This document shows positions 31,309 through 43,810 of a DNA stretch of 64,000 nt, piece by piece. Numbering within the stretch: position 1 is the first letter of the stretch; each line of letters begins with the position of its first letter. The translations under genes and the position numbers were made by a program. Under the pieces are notes generated by a model, which did not search any database, was not told the DNA's origin, and saw only the letters and a list, made by a program, of their open reading frames with translations. Source of the stretch: Blumeriella jaapii (lineage: Eukaryota > Ascomycota > Leotiomycetes > Helotiales > Drepanopezizaceae); assembly GCA_009599575.1 (NCBI GenBank), contig VWND01000026.1:326728-390727 (forward strand). The letters are read 5' to 3'.

Positions 31309-32355
31309 CTTCTTGCGATGCACGAGGCCGACGAGGATATCTGAGTTATGGATGTAGAGGGTGACGGCGACCTCAGGATGGAAATCATTGCACAGTTGAT
31401 CGTGTACAATGGTCGGTCGGCACTTTTTGCTTCAGCCTTGTGAAACAATTTTTTCTACCGCGGGCGGTGAAGATAACGCGCGGCCGAGCTCTGCGATAAA
31501 ATGCGATAAGCGACCGCTATGATTTCATTTTTGATCAACTGGATTTATTTCGTCAGGCGGTCAAATTGTTGCGGTAATCGGACAGGCGACAGCTTGATTT
31601 CCTTATCTGTTGTAATTTTTTTTTTGCGATGAGGTGCGGTAAATGCTTTACGGTATTGTGTTGCAGTAAATGCTTGAGGTTCATGCTTTACGGTCATGCT
31701 TTACGATACTGTCGAATGTTTACAAGAAATGCTTTACGGTAATGCTTTACGGTAAATGCTTCACGTGTGTACGACACCGTAGAATGCTTACAAGAAATGC
31801 TTTACGGTAGGGCTTTACAGTAAATGCTTCACGGTAAATGCTTGCCCCTCTAGTCGTTAAAAAAAAAATCATCATCACCATCATGATCACGGTAAATGCT
31901 TTAATCTCGACGGTAATACGACAAGTGATAGCTCGGCCTCCTCTTTTTTCCGCAACCGGATGTATTTGGTGACCCTGTCCTGTACGATTACATGCCTGTG
32001 AGAGTTTTTACGGTAACACGACACGCGACAGTCGGGTTTTCGCTTTCATACACCGGATTTACCTTCCCCATTAACCGGATTTACTCCGTAATGCTTCAAG
32101 GCGTGGTTGCCTTTACCAGTCAATACGACATAAACACGATACAACTATAAACTCCAACACAACCTCGAACACAAACTCCTACACACCCTCCAATACAAAC
32201 TCCCCTACAAACTCGAACGCAACTCAAACGCTACCCAAACGCAACCCAAACACCACCCAAACCTCTCTCCGACCCCAACCTGGCCCGACAGACGAAACCA
32301 AGCCGCCGCTCGATGTGTTGATCCCGTCGCTCCAACCTCGGCCAAGTTCCTCTTC
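31309..32355. promoter_or_regulatory. Bidirectional promoter region between UTP21 and VIP1-type kinase
   Basis: A 1.05-kb gap between two divergent housekeeping genes, so both promoters must lie here. It holds the ATGCTTTACGG-like motif array (next entry) and, at 32150-32275, a CA-rich tract of AACTC/CAAAC words in the VIP1 leader. That tract is typical of unstructured fungal 5' leaders. Confidence 0.6.
31636..31915 (+). repeat. Array of about 14 ATGCTTTACGGT-like motifs
   Basis: The core AATGCTTTACGGTA recurs in perfect or near-perfect form about fourteen times (five identical ATGCTTTACGGT). Variants include ATGCTTCACGG, ATGCTTACAAG and GGCTTTACAG. Spacing is irregular rather than strictly tandem. 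Another variant lies near 32090. It could be a decayed minisatellite or a cluster of binding sites. Confidence 0.8.
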
Positions 32356-35300
32356 ATGTCAACTAAGCAACACCCCCCTACTTGTCCCCCTCCCTCTGGC
32401 CCCCCAGACCAACCCCAGATCCCAGACCTGCACCTGGACCGGGACCGAGAAAACTCATGTCACCACATCATCCACGTTAATCCCAATCCCAATCCCAATC
32501 CCAATCCCAATTCGAAGCCCGCGACAACAAGCACGAGCACGAGCACGAACACGAGCACGAACACGAGCACGAGCACGAGCATCAATGCAAAACCAAAGCC
32601 TCCTCCAAGGCCACGCACCACCTCCTCCTGCTCATCAGCACACAGTCTGACCTCTGCTGCTGGCCCCCGCGCCCCGACGACGACGAGAAAGAGCCGACAT
32701 GCAGAGCCAGGCACAACCGACACCCATTCAGACTGCGCCAACATTTCTATGCCATCGCCCCAGCGCAGGCCGTCGGCGGCAAAGTCCAGAACCTCTTCCT
32801 CGTACAGCCAGCGCAGACCCGTCGTCGAGTCGTGGCCGCGTCGGAGCTCCACGGGCGAGAGCAGGAGGACGAGCAAGGACGATTGTGCCGTGGAGGACGG
32901 TGACACCCCCAAACTCTCGCCAGGAATCATGATGGACGAAAGCAAACCCGCGCCGCCGCCCGACCCGACGCTGCGAACGAGGCCCTCGATGCCGGAGATG
33001 GGCCAGAAGCGCATGTCGGTGTCGTCCATGTACTCGCTCAGTTCGGCGCGGGCGGGAGGGGGGCCCAGCTCGGGCGCCTCAGCCAATGGATCGGATCTCG
33101 GGACCGCCATGGGAGCCAGGACGGCCTCGGGGACGCTGTCGCCGACGTTGAAGGGGCCGCAGGCGGAAATCGGGGCCTCGGTGGTCTCCGTCGTTACCTC
33201 CTCGTCGAGTCAGTATGGCAACCAGGGCCACGCAGGACACCAGCTGACGCCGCGGGAAACCCCTCACAATGCGACCGAGATCGCCAAACGCAATGCCGTG
33301 TCGCGAGGTGAAGGAGCCCCCCGGTCCCAGCCGCCCGGGAGATCCAGAAGTCGCGCCCAGAGACGCTTCAGCACGAGCACGGGCGCAAGCAGTCACAGTC
33401 CCAGTAGCGAGCGAGGCCATGCGAAGCACGAAGAGAAGGCCGCACCAATCGGGATTATTGGTGTGTGTGCCCTGGATGTGAAGGCCAGAAGCAAGCCCAG
33501 TCGCAACATTCTCAATCGCTTGATATCCAAAGGGGAGTTCGAGGTGGTGGTGTTTGGAGACAAGGTCATCTTGGACGAAGATGTCGAGAACTGGCCCGTC
33601 TGCGATTTCCTCATCTCCTTCTACTCGGATGGATTCCCTCTGGACAAGGCCATTGCATATGTCAAGGCCCGGAAACCATTCTGCGTCAATGACGTGCCGA
33701 TGCAGAAGATCCTGTGGGATCGTCGCATCTGCTTGATGATTCTGGACAAGATCCACGTCCCAACCCCTAAGCGAATCGAGGTCAACCGCGATGGGGGGCC
33801 AAGCATCCTCACTCCCGAGATGGCTCAACACCTGAAAGAGACCACGGGCGTTGTGCTGGAAGGGCCGCCTGATGGCACCGGCGGGCAATGCAAGCCTCCC
33901 AAGAAGGTGGAGCTTATCGACGAGGGTGATACCTTGAGTGTCGATGGACACCTGTTGGCGAAGCCATTCGTGGAGAAGCCCATCAGTGGAGAGGATCACA
34001 ACATCTGCATTTACTTCCCCAAGAGTCAAGGTGGGGGCGCTCGGAAGCTCTTCCGCAAGATTGGCAACAAGAGCTCCGAATGGGTGGAGGACATGAACAT
34101 CCCGCGAGCCATCCTGGAACCCGACAGCAGCTACGTCTACGAACAGTTCATGAAGGTGGACAACGCGGAGGATGTCAAAGCATACACCGTCGGGCCGACG
34201 TACTGTCACGCGGAAACTCGAAAGTCGCCGGTCGTCGATGGTCTGGTCCGACGCAACAATCACGGCAAGGAGATTCGGTACGTCACGGGTCTTTCGAAAG
34301 AAGAGACGGCCATGGCTGGTCGCATCGCCACAAGCTTCGGTCAGCGAGTCTGTGGCTTCGATCTGCTCCGCGCGGAAGGGAAGAGCTATGTCATTGATGT
34401 CAACGGCTGGAGTTTCGTCAAGGACAATGACGAGTATTACGAACAATGCGCGAGGATTCTGAAGGACATGTTCATCAAGGACAGGCAGAAACAATTGGGC
34501 ATGTCTGGCACTTTATCGCCTCCACTGGATGCTGCCCCCAGTCCCATTGCTCCAAGGGACTGCGACAAGAGCCATCGATCCACATTGCAACAGATCCTTG
34601 CCAGGTCGCCGAGCATAACGAAGCTGCATAATCATGCACCTTCCTTTCACAGAAGTAAAGCTTCACCGGAGGCATCTGCTGCGACGACACCCGGGACGTC
34701 GCCACCTGGGCTTAATCGAGGGGCACAGTTGCCCACGATTCCTTCGCAGCCCCCATTACCCCCGCCGGCACTGGGTCCCGCACATGTCAGCACCAGCGTG
34801 CCGTCTACTGCCCCTTCAACCGTTCCATCAACACCGACGCATTCTACGGGCACTACTAACGGCGAGATGGCTCCTCCCCCTCCACCACCGAAGCACACTT
34901 GGAAGCTCAAGGGTATGGTTTCCGTGATCCGTCATGCCGATAGGACCCCGAAGCAAAAATACAAATTTACGTTTCACACGCGTCCTTTCATTGAGCTGCT
35001 CAAAGGCCATCAAGAAGAGGTGCTTCTGGTAGGCGAGGCTGCTCTGGGCAGTGTTGCTGCTGCAGTCGACGAGGCATTGCAGGAAGGGGTCGAAGACCGC
35101 GAAAAGCTTCGCACGTTGAAGAACGTGCTGGCCAAGAAGGGCGGATGGGCCGGGACCAAAGTCCAGATCAAGCCGATGTTCAGGAAGCGAAAGCCGGAAG
35201 AGCTCATGGTCACTACCCTGGGATCTGTCGAGGATTCGGAGTTGGATGTTGCAGAGTTCCTGAAGGGTGTCAAGCTACCGCAGACTAACGGCAACGATGA

Positions 35301-37257
35301 TGCAGGTGATGACGGAGAGGACTCCAAAGGGAGGTCGCCCACGAGACATGATTCACTGTCCGGCGTTACGCTGTCTCGGATCACGGCCGCGGAGAACAGT
35401 CTCATCTTAGACAAACTCCAACTCATTGTCAAATGGGGTGGAGAGCCTACGCATTCAGCTCGTTACCAGTCGCAAGAGCTCGGCGAGAACATGCGCAACG
35501 ATTTGATGTTAATGAACAAGGAGGTCCTAGACGAGGTTCACGTCTTCAGTAGCTCAGAGCGACGTGTTACTACGAGTGCGCAAATTTGGGCTTCGGCATT
35601 TACCAGCCAGAAGGAACTTCCTGCGGATTTCATCACGATACGTAAAGATCTTCTCGATGACTCAAATGCCGCCAAGGACGAGATGGACAAGGTCAAGAAG
35701 AAGCTGAAGGGCCTACTGCGTCGGGGAAACGAGGCTCCTCCGCAGTTTGCTTGGCCGCCCAACATGCCCGAGCCGTCCATCGTACAGCGATACGTGGTTC
35801 AGCTGATGAAGTTCCACCGGAGGGTCATGCGTGCCAACTACAGCAAGCTCTACGGTGGTGCTACGACGTCGCTCAATGCTATTGCAAACCCGGGCGACAA
35901 GGAGAGAGAGAAGCCGGAGCCAACGGCGCTCGGCAATGCACACTCTCAAGCCACGGCAACAACCAACATTCAATCTCGGTGGTGCTGTGGCGAAGACGCA
36001 GACCTCTTCAAGGAGCGGTGGGAGAAGCTGTTCGGCGAGTTCTGCGATGCGGAAAAGGTGGATCCGAGCAAGATATCCGAGCTTTACGACACGATGAAGT
36101 TCGACGCTTTGCACAATCGTCAGTTCCTGGAATGGGTCTTCACTCCCAGCAAGACCATCCTTGCCGAGGAAGAGGAAGCCATCCTTGCCGAGTCGAAGGG
36201 GATCGAGAAGGAGAAAGCCCAGCCTAGAGAGCCGGAAGAGACCGTTGAGAGCCCGACGGTGCCAATTGACAAGTCCGAGGCGAACAAGAGCCTCCACAGA
36301 CGCGTCTTCAGACGGCGTTCGGTGCTGGTAAGCACGGGAAGGAGTTCCACGGACGAAACGCCCGAGCAGTACTTCCGCCTCTTCACCGGCAACAGCCAGA
36401 CGAAAGCCAAGACCGACATCAGGCTCGAGAAGTTACGCGAGTTGTACAAGATGGCCAAAGTCCTCTTCGACTACATCTGTCCGCAGGAGTACGGCATGAC
36501 TGACGCCGAGAAACTCGAGATCGGTCTCCTGACCTCCCTCCCTCTCCTCAAAGAGATCGTGCAAGATCTCGAAGAGATGCAAGCTTCGGACGACGCCAAA
36601 TCATTCATTTACTTTACGAAGGAGTCGCACATTTATACTCTCCTCAATTGTATCCTCGAAGGCGGCATCACCACCAAGATCAAACGCTCCGCGATTCCCG
36701 AGCTGGACTACCTCTCTCATCTCAGCTTCGAGCTGTACGAGAGCGAGAACAAGACGCCGGATGGGGTGCAGGATGTCGCCAAGTACGCGTATTCGATCCG
36801 CATCACGATCAGTCCCGGGTGCCATACATTCGACCCGCTCGACGTGCAACTGGACAGCAAGCATTGCATCAGTTGTGCGCAGAGACGCAGTTTGACGAGT
36901 CACATGGACTGGAAGGAGGTGATCGAGAGCCTGAGGGCGAAGTTCCACCAGTAAGTCATCCGTCGTCCTTCTCTCCCAGCTCTGTCCCAAAGTTAACACA
37001 TCAACAGGGTCAAACTGCCCAAATCCTTCCTTGCGGTTAACCTCAGCGAGTCGCACACCTTTCACAAAAAAGAGGACGCCGAAGAGCACGCGACGGCTGA
37101 TCCTCCGAATTCCCATCCGACGACCGAGTCCCCCATGCCACGTCCTCAGGAGCAGGACTTCGTTGCCAGACCGATCGCTCCGAGCCTGCACGCGATGCCG
37201 AACAGCGCGAGGACGCCCAGCAGTCTGGATCCGCTGCCGGTTCCCGTGGAGCAGTAG
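32356..37257 (+). CDS. vip1: Inositol hexakisphosphate/diphosphoinositol kinase, VIP1/PPIP5K type
   Basis: Dual-domain enzyme (yeast Vip1, fission yeast Asp1) that makes and removes 1-position inositol pyrophosphates, signals for phosphate status, cytoskeleton and morphogenesis. Exons 32356-36950 and 37008-37257; intron GTAAGT...CAACAG, 57 bases; 1614 aa. Residues 1 to about 360 are low complexity. The ATP-grasp kinase domain starts near I365 (IGIIGVCALDVKARSKP) and includes KPFVEKPISGEDHN and the FDLLR...YVIDVNGWSFVK metal-binding end. The histidine-phosphatase domain begins at 856 with SVIRHADRTPKQK, where R859-H860 is the catalytic start and the Ala variant (RHADRTP) is normal for this family. 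SSSERRV and SHLSFELYE are further landmarks. ATG 32356 is the first in frame; M132 (32749) is an alternative start that would remove the repeat-coded stretch. Confidence 0.94.
32479..32580 (+). repeat. In-frame hexanucleotide repeats in the kinase N terminus
   Basis: (AATCCC)n at about 32479-32510 encodes an Asn-Pro run, and (ACGAGC)n with ACGAAC variants at about 32531-32580 encodes a Ser/Thr-rich run. Both periods are multiples of three, so length changes would keep the reading frame. Confidence 0.8.
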
Positions 37258-37960
37258 GGGGAGACGGGTCGGTACGGACCGGATCCGGATCATGGACGAG
37301 CACAGGCTCACCGCTGGCATGATTTCTGTTGTCTGTGAGGCTAGGGGGGTTTGCGATATATCATTTTTTCTTGAGGCTGTGTAGCCCGGGAAAGTTTACT
37401 TAGTCAGGAGATACTTAGTCAGGACATGTTAGCTACGGGGGGCGCGCGGGGTGGGGTGCTTACAGTGGGTGAGGAATTCCGGCTCGGGCCGGCGGAGCAT
37501 TGCATATCATGGGAAGTCCAGAGAAGGGGGATGGTTTGGGAACCCGTTTGTTTGCGTGAGAGGCAAAAAAAAGGCATGGTTGGCGACCGGGAGAAAAGGG
37601 GGCGGTGAGACAAGCGAAAGCACTTGCTGCTCGTGTCACATTGCATCTGTATTCGTTTTCTCTTAATGTAATGTTTACAGAACAGAACATCATACATGGA
37701 AACTTGTACCATTCGGGATGATCACAAACGAGCAGGGGGTGGGGGGGGGGGTTACGGTGATTCTTATTCTTCGCGCGGCTTTCCTTCGTCGGATTGCAGG
37801 GCATACGTGTGTATGAGAGGTTTGTTTTCTCTCTTTTTTGTGCATGCTTTGGTTGGTTGGTTGGTTGGTTGGAGGGGGGGAGGGAGCGAGAAAGGGAGCG
37901 AGAAAGGGAGCGAGGGAGAGACGCAGGTTCAGATCTGATCCCGTACTTCACGATGTTCTC

Positions 37961-38019
37961 TTCTCTTCTCCTCTCCTCTCCTCTCCTCTCCTCTTCTTCT
38001 CTTCTCTTCTCTTTCTCTT
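37961..38019 (+). repeat. (CTCTTCT/CTCCT)n pyrimidine tract
   Basis: Pure pyrimidine run of CTCCT, CTCTT and TCTTCT units. Confidence 0.8.
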
Positions 38020-38237
38020 CCCTCGCGAGAGGTACAGCAAGCAAGCAAGCAAGCAGCAAGCAGCCTTTGGTTTTCTGGCATTTGGCATAGCGTGGTAGTA
38101 TGTACGTATCTATCTATATTTATATATATATATATTTATATATATATATATGTACAGTACTGTATGTATGTATGTATGTACAGTACGTACGTTTCCATGT
38201 AGGCAGGGCAGGGCAGGGCAGGGAGAAAAGGGAGAGA

Positions 38238-38260
38238 GGGGGGGGGGGGGGGGGGGGGGG
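38238..38260 (+). repeat. Poly-G run of 23
   Basis: Twenty-three consecutive G, preceded by GAGA and followed by AGGGGG. A run this long is a common site of length error. Confidence 0.85.
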
Positions 38261-38321
38261 AGGGGGCTTAGCACTGTGTCGAAATGTCGGAGTTGACGAG
38301 ATGAGATGTGGTGAAAAAGTC

Positions 38322-38432
38322 GTTGGTTGGTTGGTTGGTTGGTTGGTTGGTTGGTAGGTTGGTAGGTAGGAGAAGTGGAAGTGGGAAGTGGAAGTGGAAG
38401 TGGAAGTGGAAGTGGAAGTGGAAGTGGAAGTG
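38322..38432 (+). repeat. (GGTT)n then (GGAAGT)n microsatellites
   Basis: TTGG units at 38322-38354, a short GGTAGGTAGG bridge, then about nine GGAAGT-type hexamers to 38432. Confidence 0.85.
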
Positions 38433-40678
38433 AGGAGAAGTTAGTTAGTTAGTTTTCGTTGTAGGTCGTCTGCTTTGGGGCCGAGGCCGGGGTTGAGGTT
38501 GAGGTTGGTGTTGGGGTTGGGGGCTCATCTACAGTAGGTAGGTGGGTAGGTGCTGTGGGTCTGCGGATTGGGGATATTCTTATGTGTGTACAGTTTGTGG
38601 GAGGGAGAGGTGTACACAGTAGTGTGCGGATGGAGAGATACTGTACAGTACTGTACTGTACTGTGTTATACTGTATGTACTGTACGTGTGTACTGTACAG
38701 TAGGCAGGTACTGTAGGTAGAGGTAGGTAGGTGGGTAGCTAGGTTTGGAATGAGTGGGTTTGTGGGATTGTGGGTTTGTGGATTTGGGGAATGTACTGTA
38801 CGGTAGTAATTGAACGAACGGATGGACGAATGGAATGAAAGAGCGAAATGGCATACTTGGGTAACGGCACATGTACCGTAAACAGATCTCTCGCCTAGGC
38901 TCGTCTCTTCCAACACCCGGGAACGGAAAGATCTCCGCCGAGTGAACTGATTGGACGAATACTGAAGCGCCACAGACGGGAGGGAGGGTAGGAGTCCTCG
39001 TTCTTCGATCGGGGAGAATTGATATGGTTTCTCGAAGTATGTACTGTACTGTACAGTACTGTACCGAGCAAAGATGTCCTTATTTCGTGTTTTGTACTAT
39101 GTTAATTAAAGAAAGAAGATTAACCTTTTTCTTCCTTTGGCTTTCTATTTGGCTTTTTCTGGATGATGCATCGCACGTGTGTATGTGTAGGAGTGGATCC
39201 TTGAGAGTTTTCTTGAGAGTTTCGATGGCCCCCACCCACGATTTAGTAGCAGATGGCGAGAAGATCACTTCCTACTGTACGTATGTCCAGTGTACGGACA
39301 GAGTGAGTGTCAATTTATAGCTCGTGCCCTCTCAAGGTTTACGACGTACCGACGACTATGGGAAGCACTATGTCACTGTACATCGAACTGCACGGAGGGG
39401 CTTACGATGTACTGTGTGTGTACAGTACAGTGCAAAGTGAGTTTGCAAGTGACCAGGGCATGAATGGACAAGGGAGGGGTGCATGGCTGGATCTATCTCC
39501 GTGTAGTCCTGCGCTTCCCGCGTTCTGCTTCGCTTCGGAGGAGACCAGAGAGAGGTTTCAAGGTCCATCCATCCCTCGAGCAAAAGCGCGCGAAGAGGGC
39601 TGTGCATGCGTCTTTTTTTCTTCTTTCTTCGTCCGTACGCACATCCGGTACAGTCGGGGACACGTCGGCCGAGGGACTGGACTGGAAGTTCCCTGTCGTA
39701 GGGTAGGGAGGAAGCTCTGTACCGTACTGTGTACTTTGTCATAGTACATACAGTAAGAGTGAGGGCGCGTCGGACGGGGACGAGGATGGGCCTGCATTGC
39801 ATGAGTGGGAGCGGAGGGTGAGTGAGGGGGGTGGACAGGGCGAAAGAGCAGCTGGAATACTTACTGTGCTGTATGTACTACTGTATGTACTGTACAGATA
39901 GAAGGAGAAGTACCGTATAGTGCATACTGTAGAGTACATGCTGTATAGTACATACTGTATAGTACTGTCCTGTGCGTACAGTTCACTGTACTGTTGGGGA
40001 AGTCCGTACTGTAATGAGATGATCAGATGAGAAGAGATGAGATGGGGTGAGATGAGAGGAGGGAAAAGGGGATCTCTTGCTCGTTCTCGTTCCCACTCCC
40101 ATACCCGTTCTGGTCCACGATAGGGGGTCTGGGGGGTCTGGAAGAGCAGGAGGACGTGTCGATTGGTTTGTGAGCAGTCGAAAGGAGCGATATCATTCTG
40201 GGCTGGGGCGAGCGAGTGAGTGAGTGTCCTGCACATACATCGTACCTACAGGTACATGACCAGCATCCAGCTCCCTCGGACCCCTACTTGCACAGCATTC
40301 GAAGCTGAACTCTATCGACACCCTTCGAATGACGATGGAAGCCTCGGAAAAAGTCTCGCGCTGCAAGGTGCCTCGGCCAGGAACGTCCTCTGCATCTCTG
40401 CATCTCTGCATCTCATCCTGGATGCATGAAGCTCGGAGCACATGATCACGGGCCTGGAATGCGTAGGTCCAGCACCGTACAGAAATACTATGAACAGTAC
40501 AGTACGGTACCGTACGTGCAGTACGTATGTACCTGGCAGGCCAAGGTCGTCACGGTAAAGGTACTCAAGCGTACCAACACAGTTGCGCTAGGGTCTGCCG
40601 GTGTGGACCATGAGACAGCTCGATCAAAGCCGCGCCTTGGAGAGTCGAGCGTTTTGCTTTTCGGGTCTGTGTTGTTGT

Positions 40679-40758
40679 GGTTGTGGTTGTGGTTGTTGTT
40701 GCTGCTGTTGTTGTGGTTGCTGCTGCTGCTGCTGTTGTTGTTGTTGTTGTTGTTGATT
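40679..40758 (+). repeat. (TTG/CTG)n trinucleotide repeat
   Basis: About eighty bases of TTG, CTG and TGG triplets. The minus strand would read poly-Gln or poly-Asn, but no gene around it is recognisable. Confidence 0.85.
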
Positions 40759-41783
40759 TCTCGTTTGGCTTTGGGCCTCTTCCCCCACGGCGGCTGTTTG
40801 CTCGATTGCCATCCTGGGATATGCCTACCCGTTGCACTGTACTGTATGTACCGTACCGTACCGTGCTGTACATACATGCTGTACATACATACGGTACATA
40901 CATACATACAGACATACATACATACATACACACACACATACGGTACACACATTCTGTACCATCGTACCCACAGTACGAAGCACGCAGAGTTCTGGGATGC
41001 CATGGGGGCCAGCAGCAGCCAAGACGACGGATGCCTCCCGGTAATCTGACCCCTGGGTTGCTGGGACCGAATGAGAGCGTCGCGTTTGCTGTGGTGCGCC
41101 GGGGAAGGCCAGCAGAGTTTGCGGACGGACCGGAGTCATCGTCGTGAGATGGGGACCCGGAGCAGAAGCAATTCTCTCATGCGGGAGCGATCCAGAAGAG
41201 ACGCGAGAGTCGCGATGGCGCGCACGCGGAGGGAGAGGAGTCTCTGGCTCTCCTCGTCCGCGGGTTTCTGATAGAGTAGAGGACCTTCCATCCCTGGTCC
41301 CCGGCCCTGCAGCGCTCGCTCGATGCGCACCTGGCCGCAGACGCGACGACGTCAACAGTCCATCCATCCACGATCGATGATCCACCACATCGTGAAGAGC
41401 GGTCGTGGTGTGCCCGCGGCGACGGGAGGAGACGGACGGTACCGGACGCACACGGCCACCAGACCGACCCGGTCGAACGGCGTGGCATCTGCGCGATGCA
41501 GACAGACACAGACAGAGCACATCGCGGCCAGCAAGAGGCCCCACCGAGGTGAGAGATGAGATGTGTGCGGGGGTGGATGCAAGCCGGACGTCGAAGACGA
41601 TTCCCCGGAGAAGAACGCTCTTCTTGGAGGGTTCATGGGATGGTATGGTGCAGTACAGTACAGTATGGAGATGACGAGTAGAGCTGCCGCTGCTCTGCCC
41701 GTGTCACAGCAAGAGGCTCCGCAAGAGGCTCACGGCCATGTCCCATCTCGTCGAACGTGGATGGCACACCAGACTGCCGAGCA

Positions 41784-41853
41784 ACAACAACAACAACAAC
41801 GCCAACATCAACATCAACAACACCAACAACAACTTCAACAACAGCAGCAGCAC
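41784..41853 (+). repeat. (CAA)n trinucleotide repeat
   Basis: CAA triplets with interspersed CAT and CAG. A second short CAA tract lies at 42308-42331. Confidence 0.8.
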
Positions 41854-43645
41854 ATACGATGTACAGTACCCACGAGACACTAACCTTATCCCGCGCGGCG
41901 CCAGTCCAGCCGCCATCGATCGCTGCACCGCGTCAAAGGCTATTTCGTAGTGGCATCTAAATCTCCTAGTGGCTGCGAATGAAAACGCCTCCGCACGCCC
42001 CTCGCTCCGGTACCAGAAGTATATTATACTGGCTCCCAATCTGACCGACGGCCGGGTGAACTCTCGCCAGGAACCCAACGCCAGCACGTCCCGGAAGAGG
42101 CGAGGATTGTCAGGCCGGAACCAATGAACTGCCCGTTTGCGCTGAGAAACCTCCGGGACGACGCTCGTTTGGGATGATGTCGGGGGAGATCTCAATTCGT
42201 CGTTCTAGAATCTACGACCGTCGACGCTCCTGTCGTGTGCTCCAGACCTGAGGTGCAGTGAGTGGTGGGAAGTGTTTCGAGCTCTGGACGTCGGCCTCTC
42301 GCTACCGCAACAACAACAACAACAACACAACAAACATCCGTAAGCGGGGCCCTGGCTCGGATCCGAGGCTGCCTCCTCTGCACCACCACGCCGTGCCCAG
42401 GAGTCGCCAGCAGTCGCCGTTGTTGTCATCGGCCTCGTCGTCTTCTTCTCCTTCTTTTTCTTCTTCGTCTTCTTCGTCTTCTTCTTCCTCTGCCTTCCCC
42501 CCGTCTTCTGTCGTACCAAGGGCGGGCGAGGATCATGTCTGCCCGTCTGGCGGCCACTCCAGTAGCAACAACACCTCCCCTTCCTCGCCGATTCGCGTGG
42601 CACCCGCCAGCGTGCACGCCGTGGCCATCCATCATCAGCCTGACTCGGATCCGTGAGCGTGGTGCGTCTCCCGTCCCTGGACAAACCTCCGTCTCCGGCG
42701 GAAGACTTTGCGTCCCTTCTGGCACCAGCTTCCTCCCGGCGTCCTCGTCACAGGCTGCCGTGAGGCTACCCACCACTTGTTTTCCCACGTAGCAATCCCC
42801 ATCAAGTACACATACACCACCCCGGCCCGCGTGGCGGATACGTGCCTGTGGTCCACCTGCCTGGATCCCGTACATGTCGCCTCCGCCGGCCGTCTCGTCG
42901 GCCCTCCACACACGCCGTCGCACATCCTGCTTCTTGCGTGCGCGAGATCCTTGCCGTGCCGTCCGCACCGCGCCCGCCAGCTCGGTTCGTCCCCCGGGTC
43001 GCCGTGGAGGACAGCGGGAGAAGGAAATAGGAAGGCGGTCTAGCCATCGCTTGCTCGTCTCCGCTGATTGCTAGCGTGGTTTGCTTGCTTGCGGTGCGTG
43101 CTTGCTCGTGGTCTTCCTCACCGCATCTCCACGCATCTCTGATCGCCATCTATCGCCTCGGGGCGCCCTCCTTCTCCCCAGACGCGCGTGCGGATTGGGC
43201 GACGAGGAAACCGTGTTTGCGTGGTGCGAGTTCGTCGTCGCGTTAAAAGCCTCGTCGTCGCCCCCCGAGGCCTGGGCTGGGGGAAGACGGAGCATCCAAA
43301 GAACGTCTCGTCATTCTTGCTCTGCTCTTCACTTCACCGTGAGGCTCTGACCTCCCACGCTTTTCGTCTTCGCGAGCGAGACTGAACGCCGCTTGATCAA
43401 CAGTCTCTCTTGATCTCAACCCTTGGCTTTCTCTCCCCTCTTCCCCTTTCGATCTCGACACCACACGTCGGCTTGCCTCGACGTCCGCAACCTCCACAGG
43501 CTACCGCCGTCGCCGTCCTTCAGAATTCGCATACCGCCAAGGTAGACTCATCCTCAGCCTCCTCCTCCTCCTCCTCCTCCTCCATTTCGCGGACTAACGC
43601 AACCCACAGAGCCCCCTCCTGCAAGACCACGGCCACCTCCGCGCC

Positions 43646-43810
43646 ATGGCCGTCACCACCTACTGCCACCACAGCTTCAACCTGCTGAAGTCGGAGTCGA
43701 CGCTCATCCAATGGATGTGCTCCATGTGCCACTCCGGCCCGCACTGGTACATCTTCGAGTGCAAGTACTGCAAGCTCAAGACCTGCCGTCCCTGCACCAA
43801 CAAGGTCTGA
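43646..43810 (+). CDS. 54-residue cysteine-rich, probable zinc-binding protein
   Basis: A single-exon frame from ATG 43646 (context CGCCATGG, a good fungal start) to TGA. It encodes 54 residues with seven Cys: C7, C25, C28, C39, C42, C47 and C50, plus H8, H9, H29 and H33. The spacing CxxC-x10-CxxC-x4-CxxC (CSMC, CKYC, CRPC) suits one or two structural zinc ions, as in small zinc-ribbon or treble-clef folds. The chain is not low complexity (HSGPHWYIFECKYCKLKT) and is G/C-ending in most codons, unlike the surrounding sequence. No signal peptide. A long CT-rich leader precedes it. It could instead be the last exon of a larger gene, but no donor-linked upstream exon is evident. Function unknown. 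Confidence 0.7.
   Translation: MAVTTYCHHSFNLLKSESTLIQWMCSMCHSGPHWYIFECKYCKLKTCRPCTNKV

Larger units (their letters stand above)
37258..43645. other. 6.4-kb repeat-rich gap; no convincing gene
   Basis: Long open frames here are simple-sequence artefacts or lack family features. The segment is dense in microsatellites and in TACTGTAC/GTACAGTAC words (for example 38641-38700, 39040-39065, 39870-40010, 40496-40515, 40845-40870). The 42.0-43.6 kb part is CT-rich near its end and is probably leader and promoter of the small cysteine-rich gene. Confidence 0.5.

Noticed and set aside
31636..31915. Possible CRISPR-like array
   Set aside because: The nuclear gene structure is eukaryotic, the units are short and irregularly spaced, and there are no unique spacers of constant length.
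40624..40812. Poly-Gln minus-strand frame suggesting a transcription factor
   Set aside because: Only a TTG/CTG repeat read in reverse; the flanking residues show no domain.
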